From Silene conica (taxonomy: Eukaryota; Streptophyta; Magnoliopsida; Caryophyllales; Caryophyllaceae), in NCBI GenBank assembly GCA_029255685.2, contig CM055314.2, forward strand, positions 12,456,059-12,520,058: a stretch of DNA of 64,000 nucleotides, given 5' to 3'. Below, one piece after another: positions 47,112 through 58,800 of the stretch. Each line of letters starts with the position of its first letter. Positions within the stretch are counted from its first letter, which is position 1. The notes beneath the pieces were generated by a model. It saw only the letters and a list, made by a program, of their open reading frames with translations. It made no database searches and was not told the origin of the DNA. The position numbers were made by a program, and so were the translations under genes.

Positions 47112-50100
47112 ATGTCAAACGACGACAGCGATTCATCGGTACGTAATTAAAATCTTAATTTTTTTTTTCAATTAATTTTTGTTAAATTACATGTTTTAGC
47201 CCTTTAGTAGAAATTAGGTTGAATTAGACGTAGAAGCCATAGAATTAGACTACGTAAAATCAATCGTATTTTTGCAATGGACCTGAAAAATGGCCGTCCT
47301 CGCGTGGAAAGGACGGCCAAACCACACGTCCAAGCATGGTATGGACGTGAATAGTGCACGTCCAAACCATCCATGGACGTGTACTATTCCCGTCCAAGCA
47401 TGGTATGGACGTGCACTATTCACGTCCAGACCATGCATGGACGTTAATCATGGCCGTCCATGGGTGGTCTGGACGTGAATAGTGCACGTCCATACCATGA
47501 CTGGACGTGAATAGTACACGTCCATGCATGGTTTGGACGTGCATTATTCACGTCCATACCATGCATGGACGGCCAGTTTTCAAGACCTTTACTTTCCGTT
47601 ATTTTTACTCAGTTTTTAACAAAAATTAAGTGGTTTTTAATATTTTTTAATATAATCCTTACCAATTTTGCGTATTAACAGGATTCGTTTGAGAAATTTG
47701 GTGGAAATGGGGTTGATTACAACCGATTATTTGAGACGGATATATCTTTTGAAAGTCGGGATGAGGCGTTTGACTGGGCTAAAAAAGTAGCTATGGATAA
47801 TGGTTTTGCCTTAGTGAAGGCAACAAATGGGGCGAAAAATCGCAAACAACCGGAGTTGCTCGGGTCGTACTTCCGTTGTTCAAGGTACGGCCGAACCAAA
47901 AAGAAGATCGATCCTGAGAAACCGGGGAATTCTACCAAGAGAGGGTCGGCTAAGTGCGGATGTTTGTTTAGGATTCGAGCGGTGCAGAAGTACGCTCATT
48001 TGGATGATGGGAATCCCACGATTGCTTGGTACGTAATTACTTCGACTAACGCGGGTTTTCACAACCACGAAGTAGCGACCTATAAAGATGGGGATAGACA
48101 TTTTGCCGGCTTGGATGCCGAAGAGAAAGAATTTGTGAGGCAACAAGTCCGGGCTAATATTTCGCCGAGGGATATCAAGAACGCTCTTCATAAAAGGACC
48201 CCGGAAAAACCCCAACCAAGTAGCACCCAAATTTATAGCGAGTCGAACAAGGTTCGGCGTGAGATGAGAGAAAGTAGGAATCCCGCTCAACAAATGTTGG
48301 CTGTAGCAGTTGCTGCCCAATATGTGGAGTGGCACGAATCAGACCCCGATACGAAAGAGTTGACTCATGTGTTTATGTGCCATCCGGAATCCGTCAAACT
48401 ATCCCGTGCTTACCCATATGTCGCTCTTATCGACGCCACCTACTCGACCAATGTTTTGAAGATTGCACTTATTGAGATAGTTGGCGTTACACCGGTCGGA
48501 TCCTCCTTCTTAATTGCCACCGTTCTCCTTCCGTCTGAAAATGATACATCTTATGGGTGGATGTTGCGGAGATTAAAGGAGCTGCTTCTGGGGGCGTCAC
48601 CTATGCCTACTCTTGTCACTGACCGAGAGTTGGGCTTGATCCGGGCTATTGAGGACCTCTATCTGGAAACTTCTCACATTTTGTGTCGTTGGCATGTGAA
48701 CAAAGCCATTGAGACCAGAGTAAAAAATTCAAGAAAGATGATGATGTACAAAGACATGATATTGCATAGTAAAGAAACGGGTTGGTACCGGGTCATCAAT
48801 GCAAGCACACAAGGTGAGTTTGGGAGAGCATGGGAAGCCTTTTCTGAAACTTGGGTAGATTTGGCTGATTATGTGCAGAGAACATGGGCGCATTACAAGA
48901 AGAAGTTCGTTGTTTTCTATACGAACGAATACTTTCATCTCGGTAACACGGCCACTTCCCGGGTAGAGTCGTGTCATGCCCTCCTGAAAGCTTGGTTGAA
49001 GAGTCAAAACTTGAACCTCGACACCATGTGGACTCGTATTCACTCCATGCTTGAAGCTCAACACTCCAAGATTCGACATGAGTTACAGACGTCGTTGACC
49101 AACTCTGTAAGTGCTGGACCGTTTTTCTCCTTATTGCGAAATCATGTGTCTATCAAAGCCATTAGGTTACTGGAAGATGAGTTTAGGAGAGGGATGGAGC
49201 TGGGGAACGGGCTTGAACAATATTGTGGATGTGCGATACAGACTACTCACGGGTTGCCTTGTGCCTGCATTATGATTCTGATGCAAAGAAACTGTAGGAG
49301 GGTCTACGTTGAGGATGTGCACTTGTTTTGGAGGACTTTGGTGTACGACAGTCCCGAATATAGGCCGAAGACCGATGATGATGAGTTTGATGCTCTTATA
49401 GAGCAGGCTAGAGGGGTCGATCCGGCGAAGAGACGGGTAATCATTGAGAAACTTCGAGATAGTCTCCACCCGGCAGATGAAGATATTCGTCCACCTGAGG
49501 TTCGAGAAAACCCTAAGGGGAGACCGAGGGGTTCCACTACTCGGAACAAGTCCGCTTTTGAGCATGCTGCCCGTAGAAGTGCCAAGTTTTTTTCCAGCCC
49601 TTCGACGACACCTTCTGTCAGTACGGTGTCTGATTTCGGAGATGGACCTGTTGGTGCACCATTGGAGGTCGGTTACACAACGGGACCTTTGTGTTCTTGG
49701 GCAAAAAAATATGCAGTCCCCCAAGACTTATGGGCACACTTTGATGGTTGGGCTGATGTTGTTGCTGATGGTCATTGTGGTTATAGGGTATTATCGCATG
49801 CCGCCCGGGGTCGAGAACAGGACCACTTGGTCATGAGAGCGTGGTGTCTTAGAGAGTTTCAGGGAAACGATGTGTACAAGACAGTGTTTGATGAGTCTCC
49901 TCGCACGCCTCCGCTTTTGAGCAGATGGGATCATACCTTGAGGGCTATCGAGTTTACGGGTAGCGGGGGTTGCGGTGAATATCATTGGATGTCTTCCGAG
50001 TATTTGACTGTCTTTGCGTCGTTGTTTAACTGGACTATCTGTTGTATCGGGCAGTACGTCCACAAAGGAGTCAGGAATTGGAATTGTTATACATTCTTAC

Positions 50101-50363
50101 CGCTGAGGGCCACGGGTCACGTGTCGAGGCCGTACGATGTCATGTGGATCGTACACTACCATGACCATTGGATGAGATTGCACTACAGTGGCCCACTGAG
50201 CGAAGCACCCATGCCACCGATCGATCTTTGTTGGGCGTGGGTAAGAGAAGATGCAGTTGCACATTATGCCGATTTGTACACGTCGAACATCGAACGATGG
50301 CATACTTTGATGGGAACAACACCTCGAACTCCTCGGCGCCGAAGACAGCCTCCCCCGGGTTGA
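47112..50363 (+). CDS. MULE transposase fused to an OTU-type cysteine protease
   Basis: Two exons: 47112-47138 (MSNDDSDSS) and 47682-50363, with a GT-AG intron; 902 aa. Residues about 20-120 are a FAR1-type zinc-finger DNA-binding domain (FRCSRYGR, KCGCLFRI, FHNHEV). The MULE DDE core has Asp at about 260 (LIDATYSTN) and 323 (VTDRELG), then CRWHVNKAI. A SWIM zinc finger (CGCAIQTTHGLPCAC) lies near 523-540. A basic linker (RGSTTRNKS) follows. The C-terminal 220 residues form an OTU-like domain: VADGHCGYR with catalytic Cys about 708, FNWTICC, and a His motif in YHDHWMRL followed by PMPPI. Transposition and deubiquitinase-like roles are known for each family; their linkage here is inferred. No defect seen. 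Confidence 0.92.
47291..47575 (+). repeat. 32-bp-period palindromic array in intron 1 of the MULE-OTU gene
   Basis: About eight units of TGGACGTGnAnTATTCACGTCCA separated by CCATGC-type linkers, period about 32 bp. The outer ends read GGACGGCC. The array lies wholly in the intron 47139-47681. The related array at 51131-51415 lies in the intron of the other MULE gene. Confidence 0.92.
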
Positions 50364-50585
50364 GATTTATTTGTATTCTTTAGGTTGTATTCTTTAGGTT
50401 GTGATATATTTGTATTATTTAGGTTGAGATTTATTTGTATTCTTTAGGTTGTAATATTTAAATGTAACCGTTGTGATTTCAAATTTCAAAATGTTACCGT
50501 TTTTCGAATGATTTTCATGTTCATTATAATCACGATTTCATTGTGAAACAAATTACAAAGATAAAAGTTATCAAATTAAAAACGT
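50364..50585. other. Spacer between the convergent MULE genes
   Basis: 222 bp with a short direct repeat of TTTGTATTCTTTAGGTTG (three diverged copies at about 50370-50455). It should hold both 3' ends. Confidence 0.65.
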
Positions 50586-51062
50586 TCAAACAAACAAAGC
50601 GATTTCATTGTTAACTAATACATCCCATCCTTCACACCTCATTGGCCCAAAACGAAAAATACGGAGGGATAACCCGGTTATCTTTAAAAAAATCTTCTCA
50701 AACTCCCACCAACCACGAATCTCAGGAGAACCGCTAACGTCGGGGTGATTCTCTTCAAACATTCTAATGACGTCCATAATCTTGCAATACACATGCATTG
50801 CATGTTGAGATAAGACCGGGGGTTGAAGACGTATCATGTTTCTCGCTTCAGCAAGGCGGTGAGTGTCAGGACGTCGAGGGTACGAACTTGCAGCTTCGTT
50901 AACTAACCGGACTGCGTCACGCCTCTTGATCCAGTAGTCGCGTTGATGTTCAAGAGACTCTTTCACCATCGGGTTTTCCGCTGCAGGGCTTGCGAGATCT
51001 GTCTCAGCTTCTGCAATCCGTTGTGAAAGCCAAGTTTCATCGTTCAACGGCATGTTTGCCAT
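50586..51062 (-). CDS. Second MULE gene, unknown function (158 aa)
   Basis: Open frame from ATG at 51062, just after a TTTTTCCAG splice acceptor (exon start 51064). A donor AAG|GTTAGT at 51546 suggests a 5' untranslated exon near the right terminal repeat and an intron 51065-51546. The protein is charged and helical at the N-terminus (LSQRIAEAETDLASPAAEN, RDYWIKRRDAVRLVNEA). A C-terminal part has GWWEFEKIFLKITGLSLRIFRFG. I recognise no family. The layout, convergent with the transposase and starting at the opposite end, copies that of maize MuDR, but I see no similarity claim to make with mudrB. The codon-open length and splice signals support a real gene. Confidence 0.7.
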   Translation of the reverse strand: MANMPLNDETWLSQRIAEAETDLASPAAENPMVKESLEHQRDYWIKRRDAVRLVNEAASSYPRRPDTHRLAEARNMIRLQPPVLSQHAMHVYCKIMDVIRMFEENHPDVSGSPEIRGWWEFEKIFLKITGLSLRIFRFGPMRCEGWDVLVNNEIALFV

Positions 51063-51130
51063 TCCTGGAAAAATTTAAAGAATTAAAATTGAAAACATAC
51101 GGTTAAAACGTAAACAAAAAAACCCGAACC

Positions 51131-51415
51131 ATGAGGGACATGTGAACTACACGTCCCAACACCACCTAGACGTGTTGTTCACACGTCCCTTCCCCACTTA
51201 GACGTGTGAACTACACGTCCCTACCATCTATAGACGTGTGGTTCACACGTCCCGACCATCCATGGACGTGTGGTTCACACGTCCCTACCAACCATGGACG
51301 TGTGGTTCACACGTCCCTACCAACCATGGACGTGTGGTTCCCACGTCCTAACCCCCCCTAGCCGTGTAGTTCACACGTCCCACCACCACTAGCCGTGTAA
51401 ACCACATCTCCGACA
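51131..51415 (-). repeat. 32-bp-period palindromic array in the 5' intron of the second MULE gene
   Basis: About nine units of GACGTGTGGTTCACACGTCCC with CTACCAACCAT-type linkers, period about 32 bp. The ACGTG...CACGT core is shared with the array at 47291-47575, although linkers differ. Confidence 0.9.
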
Positions 51416-51730
51416 CCTACCAATATCGTGTTTCTCCTTTCCATTCATTCTAATCCTACCATTCTAACAACAACAACAATACTACTAACAGCATAACAAT
51501 AACAACTAACAAATAACAATAAGAAATAACAAAAACAACAACTAACCTTGTTTTTTTCGGTCGTGTAGGTGGCGACGGTGGAGGTGCTCGGCGGTGGCGG
51601 TGCACGACGGTCACGTGTGGTGGTGGTATGGTGTGTTCTCGGTTAAGGGAGGCTAAGGGAGAGTGTTCTTAGTTATTGAATTTTAAAGGAGAGAGCGAAG
51701 AAGCTAAGGGTAGTTTGGTCATTTGTCAAA

Positions 51731-51772
51731 AAAACGTCGACGATTTTTCGCAAAACGTCGACGACCTTTCGC
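51731..51772 (-). repeat. Right terminal inverted repeat doublet of the MULE
   Basis: Inverse of 46930-46971: two 21-bp units with CGTCGACG where the left end has CGTCGGCG. Confidence 0.9.
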
Positions 51773-51788
51773 GATTCGGTTTTGAAAG

Positions 51789-52865
51789 AGAAAAAGGCTA
51801 GCAACAAGTCCCTTCCATCAAGGGGACATAGAAAAAGCCGTTGCTACAATAATGCGTTCTTTTGATGTTTTTGCGCGCGTGCCGGGTTTACACATTTTTT
51901 GCATTTGATTTGATTTTCAAGTCGTATGTTAGGGTGTAGACGTTGTTCGGTGTTTCTAATAATGACCGCTTTGTCTAAGTTTGTGATGGGTCCGATTTTT
52001 CCAAAGTAAGTGGGGTTTATGCAATTTTTGCTTCAAAGTTAGGGCATAGACGTTGCTTAGTTGTTGTAATAAGGTGTTGTGTTGATTTTGGCGATCATTC
52101 TTGTTTTTGAGCCTCAAATCCTAGAACGGTGCTTGCACCAAACCATTTTCACCCAACCCAAGCCTCATTACATCCTTGTGGTTGTTCTCATCATGTGCAT
52201 TTGCATTTTTCATTGATTTTTGGATGGAGTACCATTCTAGATTGCGGGCATGCTTCGCAAGTTGAGGTAGGTGAGTGATTTTGGTTACTTTTTGTCACAA
52301 AAATCGCCCCCCTTTCTTTCCTTGTGTGTTGAGTGTCACCCGTGAGAGTCGGTACTTAGGGTTTTTTATCGGTTATGGGTCTTGCATGGAGTCGAATCAT
52401 GTGTGCGTCGTGTCATTCTTGGAAGTATAGCTTAGTACTTCCGTTTGCCCGCCTTGAATTAGTTTCTTGGTCTTTGGTGATGTCATTCTTGGTTGCTTGA
52501 GCTTGATTTAGGGGTTTGACACCATGGTTAGACTTTGAGTCGGCATCCTCCGCTATAGACCTCTCTTGTTTAGTTTTTCAAAACCCCGCTTGAATGAGGC
52601 AAGCGGTTTTCTTTTCCTTTTTCCGATGCATGTTGCTTGTTTATATGTGATTTGTTTTGACTTGTTTGCATCAAAAGTTTTGTAGCAAGACCTTACTTGC
52701 CTTGCAATAGGGCGTTCTTCCTCATGAATGTCAAATTGTGAGTTGAAAGGGCTACGGGTGTAGCTAAACCCGATTCGGCTTATAGTTAGCTTAGTAAGTT
52801 AGTTTATTTGTTTTTAATAAGGGTTATGTAGTTGCTTGATCTCTTACTCGAGGACGAGTAAGGTT
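51789..52865 (+). other. Athila-like 3' non-coding region, second part
   Basis: About 1.1 kb between the MULE and the polypurine tract. No gene seen. Confidence 0.65.
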
Positions 52866-52881
52866 TAAGTGTGGGGAATTC
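52866..52881 (+). promoter_or_regulatory. Polypurine tract of the Athila-like element
   Basis: TAAGTGTGGGGAATTC directly before the 3' LTR, the usual form of the Athila plus-strand primer site. Confidence 0.8.
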
Positions 52882-54593
52882 TGATGAGCTCATTTTTGGT
52901 CGTTATTTTCATTATATATTCTTCATTTTCGGTCCCGATTCGACCTCGTTCTGCGTGCCTTTGGTTGTTTTTATGCCCGTTACCTCGACTATTCCTATTT
53001 AATTCACATTTTGTAGGTATTGCGGCGGGGGCGAAGAAACGGGAGAAATCGGGGCGGATTTAGAGCGAATTATGAAGAATTGTGAAGAATTTAGCAAGAC
53101 CATTCCCAGGCCCTCCCAGCCGGTCCCCAACCGGCGGCCGGTCGGCCGGCTGGGAGCTTTGACTTAGGATTTTGACGAAAAATGAAGAAGATTTCCAGAC
53201 CCTAAATTTTGTCTCCCAGCCGGTTCCCAGCCGGCAGCCGGTAGGCCGGCTGGGGATCATGATTCTATACTTAGCCATTTTCGAAGATGGTTGAAAAATG
53301 CATGTTGGGGCAGAATACTGAAAAAGGACTCCCAGCCGGTGGACAACCGGCAGCCGGTCCACCGGCTGAGGGGACCTGTTCATGTCAAAAAATTGAAGAA
53401 AAATCCAGAAGTGAGCTAAAGGCCTCCCAGCCGGTGCCCGACCGGCCGGGACCGGCAGCCGGCCGGTCGGCTGAAGATCAATGTCAAAACGAAGAAAAGA
53501 AGAAAAAAATCAGAAGTCCATATTTGGACTCTCAGCCGGTCCCAGACCGGCAGCCGGTTAACCGGCTGGGAGTCATATTTCGGAATTTCGCGCACTATAT
53601 AAACCCGCACTTAGTCTATTCTTTCATACGTTACTTGGCACGCAATTCTAGGGTTTTCTACTGTTCTATTAGTTCATAATTAGCCTACAAAAACTCTCAA
53701 AAACATTTTAATCTTTCCTTAGATCTTAGTTTAATCCTTTGATTCTTGTTAATCTTTCTTTAGCAATCTCTTTAGTAATCTTCTTGGGCAATTGTAAGAG
53801 GTTTTATTGGGTTGTATTTTGAAGGATTTGAAAGAACTCTTCAACTTGTTATTCAAGTTACTTCCTTTTCCTTTGCTATTGGTATAATCTCTCTAATCTC
53901 CACTTAGTTATTGCATTTGTTTAAGTTTCTTTTGAATCAATTGTTCACCTTTACTTGTTCATGATGTTTAGCATTTGTTTATCTCTTGTTCACATGTTTT
54001 TCCTAGCCATGAGTGAGTAGTCCTTTTACTAGGGTTAGGAGTGAACTTGGGTAGTTGATGTTGATGTTTGTTGTTTACGGTTAGGGTTTAGGTTTCATCT
54101 TTGTTAGGTTTTCATTGTATGCATGCTAGATGTTTGATGAAATGCCTCAACGACTGTTGGACATGATTCTTATTGTTGTTTGCCTTAGACGATAGTCTAG
54201 GACTTTCATAGGCATGTGTATGTGTTAGGTTGACCTTGTTTGTAGCGAAAGCTAGAATAGGACTCGACCTTAGGTTAGTCAAATCGAAAGACGAGACGGA
54301 CCTAGGCTTAACATAGATGAGACCACCTACCCTTGGCATGTTTGACATCGACTACCCTAGTAACCCCCGACACCCTAGTTGCTTTAATCATCAATTTCAT
54401 CTCAATTTATTTGCTTTAGTAGTTCTTTAGTCGTTAATCAACCTCAAACCTATTACCCCGACTCTTGCTTAAATTAGAACGTAGCTATATAACTTCCCCA
54501 CCATCTTCGTGTTCGACAACCCTATTATACTACTAATTTGGGTTTTATAAATGTGTTTGATCGTGAGAACCGACGACTAAATCTCGCGCATCA
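52882..54593 (+). repeat. 3' LTR of the Athila-like element
   Basis: 1712 bp from TGATGAGCTC to CGCGCATCA with short inverted ends TGAT/ATCA. A TATA-type ACTATATAAAC lies near 53595. It carries five GC-rich palindromes. The 5' LTR lies before the window, so the duplication cannot be tested. Confidence 0.85.
53113..53570. repeat. GC-rich palindromes in the Athila-like LTR
   Basis: Five near-palindromes (about 53113, 53214, 53331, 53428, 53531) of the CCCAGCCGGT...ACCGGCTGGG type, spaced about 100 bp, just upstream of the LTR TATA box. Confidence 0.85.
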
Positions 54594-55182
54594 GAGAGAA
54601 ATCTCATTTCAAGTCATTTTGGTCATTAGAGTTTTATTTTTTCAGGTTATTTTCGGGTTGGGTGGTTTCCGATCATGCCACTTCGGGTTGGATCAGTTAC
54701 GGGTCAAAATATTCTGGTAACTTCCGGGTTGAGTCAGATCAATTTGGATTTTGGGTCATATTCGGGTGATGTAGTTTGGGTCAATTTCGGGTCTCAAGTC
54801 AACCTATTTTCGAATATGTAACAACTATTGTTCTCAAATTGGAATATGACAAAAATAATAGATAGTACGGGAGTAACTTCCAAAAATGTAACTTACAAAT
54901 TACATTTCAAATCCTAAAATCTAAAATTTCCCAAATCATTTTCCAGAATTTCGTCCAAAATAAGACTTATGATCATCCATCAGTTGTTCAGTGTTTTCAA
55001 AATACATTTCAGTTGGTCTATGTGTGTTACTTGTATAGTAGTGTATACGTATGTTTGGATGGAATTTTGGATAATAATTTGAGGAATTTTGGAATTTAGG
55101 GTTTGCAATGTAATCTGATTTGGGAAACTGGGGAAACATGAAAATGAGTGTGTATGTATGTGTGTAGAGTTAGTTTGTGTAA
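54594..55182. other. Host flank with degenerate TTCGGGTT repeats
   Basis: No gene seen. Between about 54640 and 54810 there are many spaced copies of TTCGGGTTG/TTTCGGGT, a known kind of degenerate plant simple repeat. Confidence 0.55.
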
Positions 55183-55810
55183 TAGAGCTGATCAAATGGC
55201 TCAGGCCCCAAAAGCCCGACCCGGCCCGATCCTTTTTTTCATGGGCTTGGGCTAATCTCTCGGCCCCAAAAAAGCCCAAAGCCCGATCCATGCGGCCCAT
55301 AGGAAAAATTGGGCTGGATTTTGGCTAAACTCTCGGTCCCAAAAAAGCCCAAAGCCCGACCCCAATTTTAATAATTCGTGTATTGTGTAGTTGTGTACAC
55401 TATATAAGTAAGCAAAAACTCAAACTATTGATTATTGATATACTACTGCCTACGGCCAAGTTTTATATTCATGTTATCATATAAGTGTGAGTTCATTTGA
55501 CTTAGAATTGTGGATTAGAATTTGCTAAAATCTTGTCTCAAGCCTTTTTTAGTTGTATTATAATCTTGAATGTTAATAACTATGAATTTCGTTGTATTGT
55601 TTTTCAATGTGCGCTTTTTGCCTCTTTCACATTTTGAAGGTGTCTCCAGTCGTAAAGGCCAAAAAAGCTCAATCTAGCCCGAGGGCTGGATTTGGGCTAA
55701 AGAAAAAGGCCCATGTACTTGGCATGACCCGAACCGACCCTAATGCATGAGTTGTTTTTAACATATCAGCCCGGCCCAAGCCTTATCAAGCCCGACCATG
55801 ATCAGCTCTA
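55183..55810. mobile_element. hAT-type non-autonomous element (MITE-like)
   Basis: 628 bp with inverted ends TAGAGCTGATCA / TGATCAGCTCTA and a perfect 8-bp duplication TTGTGTAA (55175-55182 and 55811-55818), diagnostic of hAT. Near the ends are clusters of AAGCCCGACC/GGCCC motifs, two of them a direct repeat near 55262 and 55337. No transposase frame. Confidence 0.92.
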
Positions 55811-58800
55811 TTGTGTAATTAGGGAGGGTAATATAGTTATTTTACATAAATTGTAACTTAACAAGACGGAAAATAAGAAAAAAAAATTGTGATTATAATA
55901 CGGTGGTAATCGGGGAGTATACGTAAAAGACCGAGAGTTATTTTAAAAAAAACAAATACATGGTGGTAATTTATAAAAATACGCAAATACGTGGTGGTTA
56001 TTTATAATTTATCCTAAAAACTAAACTACTTCCCAAAATGGAATTAAATTAAGAATTTATAATACAACAAGTTTTGTTCCCGTGCAGAAAGCACAAGTTG
56101 TTTTAAATATTAAGGTTAAAGTCGGTATTTCAACTAATGTTTTAATATTTAAAATTACTCTTTTACAATTTTAGGAACAATTAATGATCATAAGTAATTT
56201 ATATTATCTAGTTAGAAAAATGTACTAGACATGAGTATTTATATTTGTATAATTTGGAGTTTACCACAATTAGCATAACAATTGAAATAATAGATCTATG
56301 TTCGGTAATTGAAACCTCTTTGAGAACTACATATATAATGGTCATATTGCATATATGATACGGAAAATCCAATTATTTGGGCTTACTCATACTACCTCAT
56401 GAGAGAAATTAATAGATATATATCTAATCAAACATTTATTCTTACATGTGTTTATCTTACCACAGATATAAATCTCGCTTGTAAGTAATGTAAAAAGTCT
56501 ATAATCGTGGCGCCACGGACTACGAATAATCGGTTGAATAATCTATCTTCATTGTGATTGTCTATGGTTCTAAAAAGCATATCGAATATTGTTCACAAAA
56601 TAAGTCGGTTAAGATAATTTGATAATAAGAGTTAATACACCAAATAATAAAATCGGAGCTAAAAGATAATTATAATACTCCCTTCATTCAACTTTTATCA
56701 ACTCACTTCAATATAATACTTCTCATATATATTAAGGTAATTGGTTGGTAAAACTTCAATGGACCGAGGGAGTATAAAACTATTTTGAGATATTAAAAAA
56801 TAAAAGGATTACAAAAATAAAAAATAAAACAACTTGCATTTGCAATAAATTTAGTCTTATATATAATGTTAATCTATACTCTCCTTTTACCATGAGTTCA
56901 TGTCTCTTTGTTTTATTTATTAATCATTTTTTATGTTTATCCCTTGTATTCTTAGGTGTTAAAAAAGCCATTAAGATATTTACTGTGCTATCTTAATTAT
57001 GATAACAATAATAATCTTACAACTTTAATACACGATATTAATTAAGTATAAATTAGAGACAAAAAATAATTATGATACAAAAATATTTTTCCGAAAGAGT
57101 AAAAACTTGACACTTACAAGGATGTATATAGAAAATTTAATTTTATATAAGAATAATCTATGTCTCTAGCTCTGTATACCATGAGTTCATGACATTGCCT
57201 ATTTGTTTTATTTGTCAATACTTTTTATACTCACGGTTCTTATATTTCAGGAGTTAAAAAAATACTCCTATTAAAATATTCATTGTGCCATATTAATTAA
57301 GGTATACTAATAATTTTAAAAAGTTAATAGGTTAAATTAATTAAGTTTAGTGATAATTATTGATAATGACATGTAATAAAACTAAATGTTTTTAGTAATA
57401 ATATATGAAAATGAAAATGAAAATGAAAGAACAAATTAAATGCATCAAATTGGATTGTTTCTCTTTTTTTCTTCCTTTTTTTGAGAATGATAAATACCCT
57501 AATGGAAAGAACTTAAAACATATATGATTTGGGGCCTTTTATATCCTCTCAATAGTCTCATAAATCATATTTTTGATAGTAGTATTTATGAAGTTTAATC
57601 AATGTTACTCTTAATATAACATCTATATGAATTTGCCAATAATTCTAAAATGTAATTTTTTTCATAAATGATAAATTCAAGAAAAACAGTTGCATACTAC
57701 ATATCTCATTCAATTCTCATTACATTTTATAAGATATGTACATTAGATAATATGACATGAACGTATAAATATTAGATAATAATGTACTTTTTGCCATTAT
57801 ATATGTCAATAAGATTTTTTTTGTCCAACTTGTTGAAAAGATTGATATTTACGCAACTCCAATTTCATTCTATGGATGAGTTTCCAAAGTAAAATGATAA
57901 ATAAGAAAATAACACATTCCAAAATAAAACATACATTTGAAAGCTTATGAAATACTATTTTTTTTGTTATGATATATTATTGAGTGGAGTGGATGGAGAT
58001 TTTTTTTAAGCAATTCAAGTATTTTCCTTCTTCGTATAGTCTTGTTTCTCTCATGAACCATCCCTACAAAAAAAAACATTGAGTATTAATAACGCACAAA
58101 ATGGTGGAATTTGATATATGTGGTTAAAAACCTTATCGTTATTTACTTAAGTTTTCCCTAAAATAATGAAAGAAAAAGTGCATTGAGTCATTAATGAACG
58201 ATATAGCAGCTTCCTTCTTTGTCTGATCATTCGTTTTTCAGTCATAAAGATGTAAGTTTAAGTATGACAACACACAAATCTTGATAGCACCTAAATAAGA
58301 ACAAAACAACACTTAAAAATAGGGAGGATGAACACTTCATAAACAATGAAATTTTTTAAAAAAATTAATAATTAATTAATTTAAAACCATAATAAAACTA
58401 CCTTACCTTAATATACTTACCTAGATGTTGATACATGATAAGAAAAATTATTGACACACACAATTCTGTTGAGGATGGTAGTAAAAAAAATACTGGCCTG
58501 AATTTTCACTCAAAAATGTTGTCTTCCATCAAACATTTATAGCCAATTGATGATGTGTAATGAGTGACTATAAATTTTTATTTGAAGTTAACATATTATA
58601 GTTTTAAAAATTAAAAGGCTAATATTTAATGTTAAGTATGTTATTATTTGCCCTTAATATTTTCAAATTTTGATTTTTTATAAATGGCTTAAAAATTAGA
58701 ATTATATGGTATTTATTTGTTGCTTAAAATATTCTAACAATAAACATCGATATTCTAAATTTATTAGGAATTTGAATTTTTAATTGTTATTTGATTTATG

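Larger units (their letters stand above)
46924..51779 (+). mobile_element. MULE (Mutator-like element) with OTU-fused transposase and convergent second gene
   Basis: 4856 bp flanked by the 9-bp duplication TTTTGAAAG (46915-46923 and 51780-51788), the Mutator-superfamily size. Each end has a 42-bp inverted repeat made of a 21-bp doublet. It encodes a MULE transposase-OTU fusion on + and an unknown 158-aa protein on -, arranged tail-to-tail. Each gene has a first intron filled by a 32-bp-period palindromic array. Both genes look open, so the element may be autonomous. It sits in the 3' non-coding region of the Athila-like element. Confidence 0.92.

Noticed and set aside
47291..47575. CRISPR-like regular repeat array
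   Set aside because: Units are palindromic, diverged, lack unique spacers, and lie in an intron of a plant MULE.
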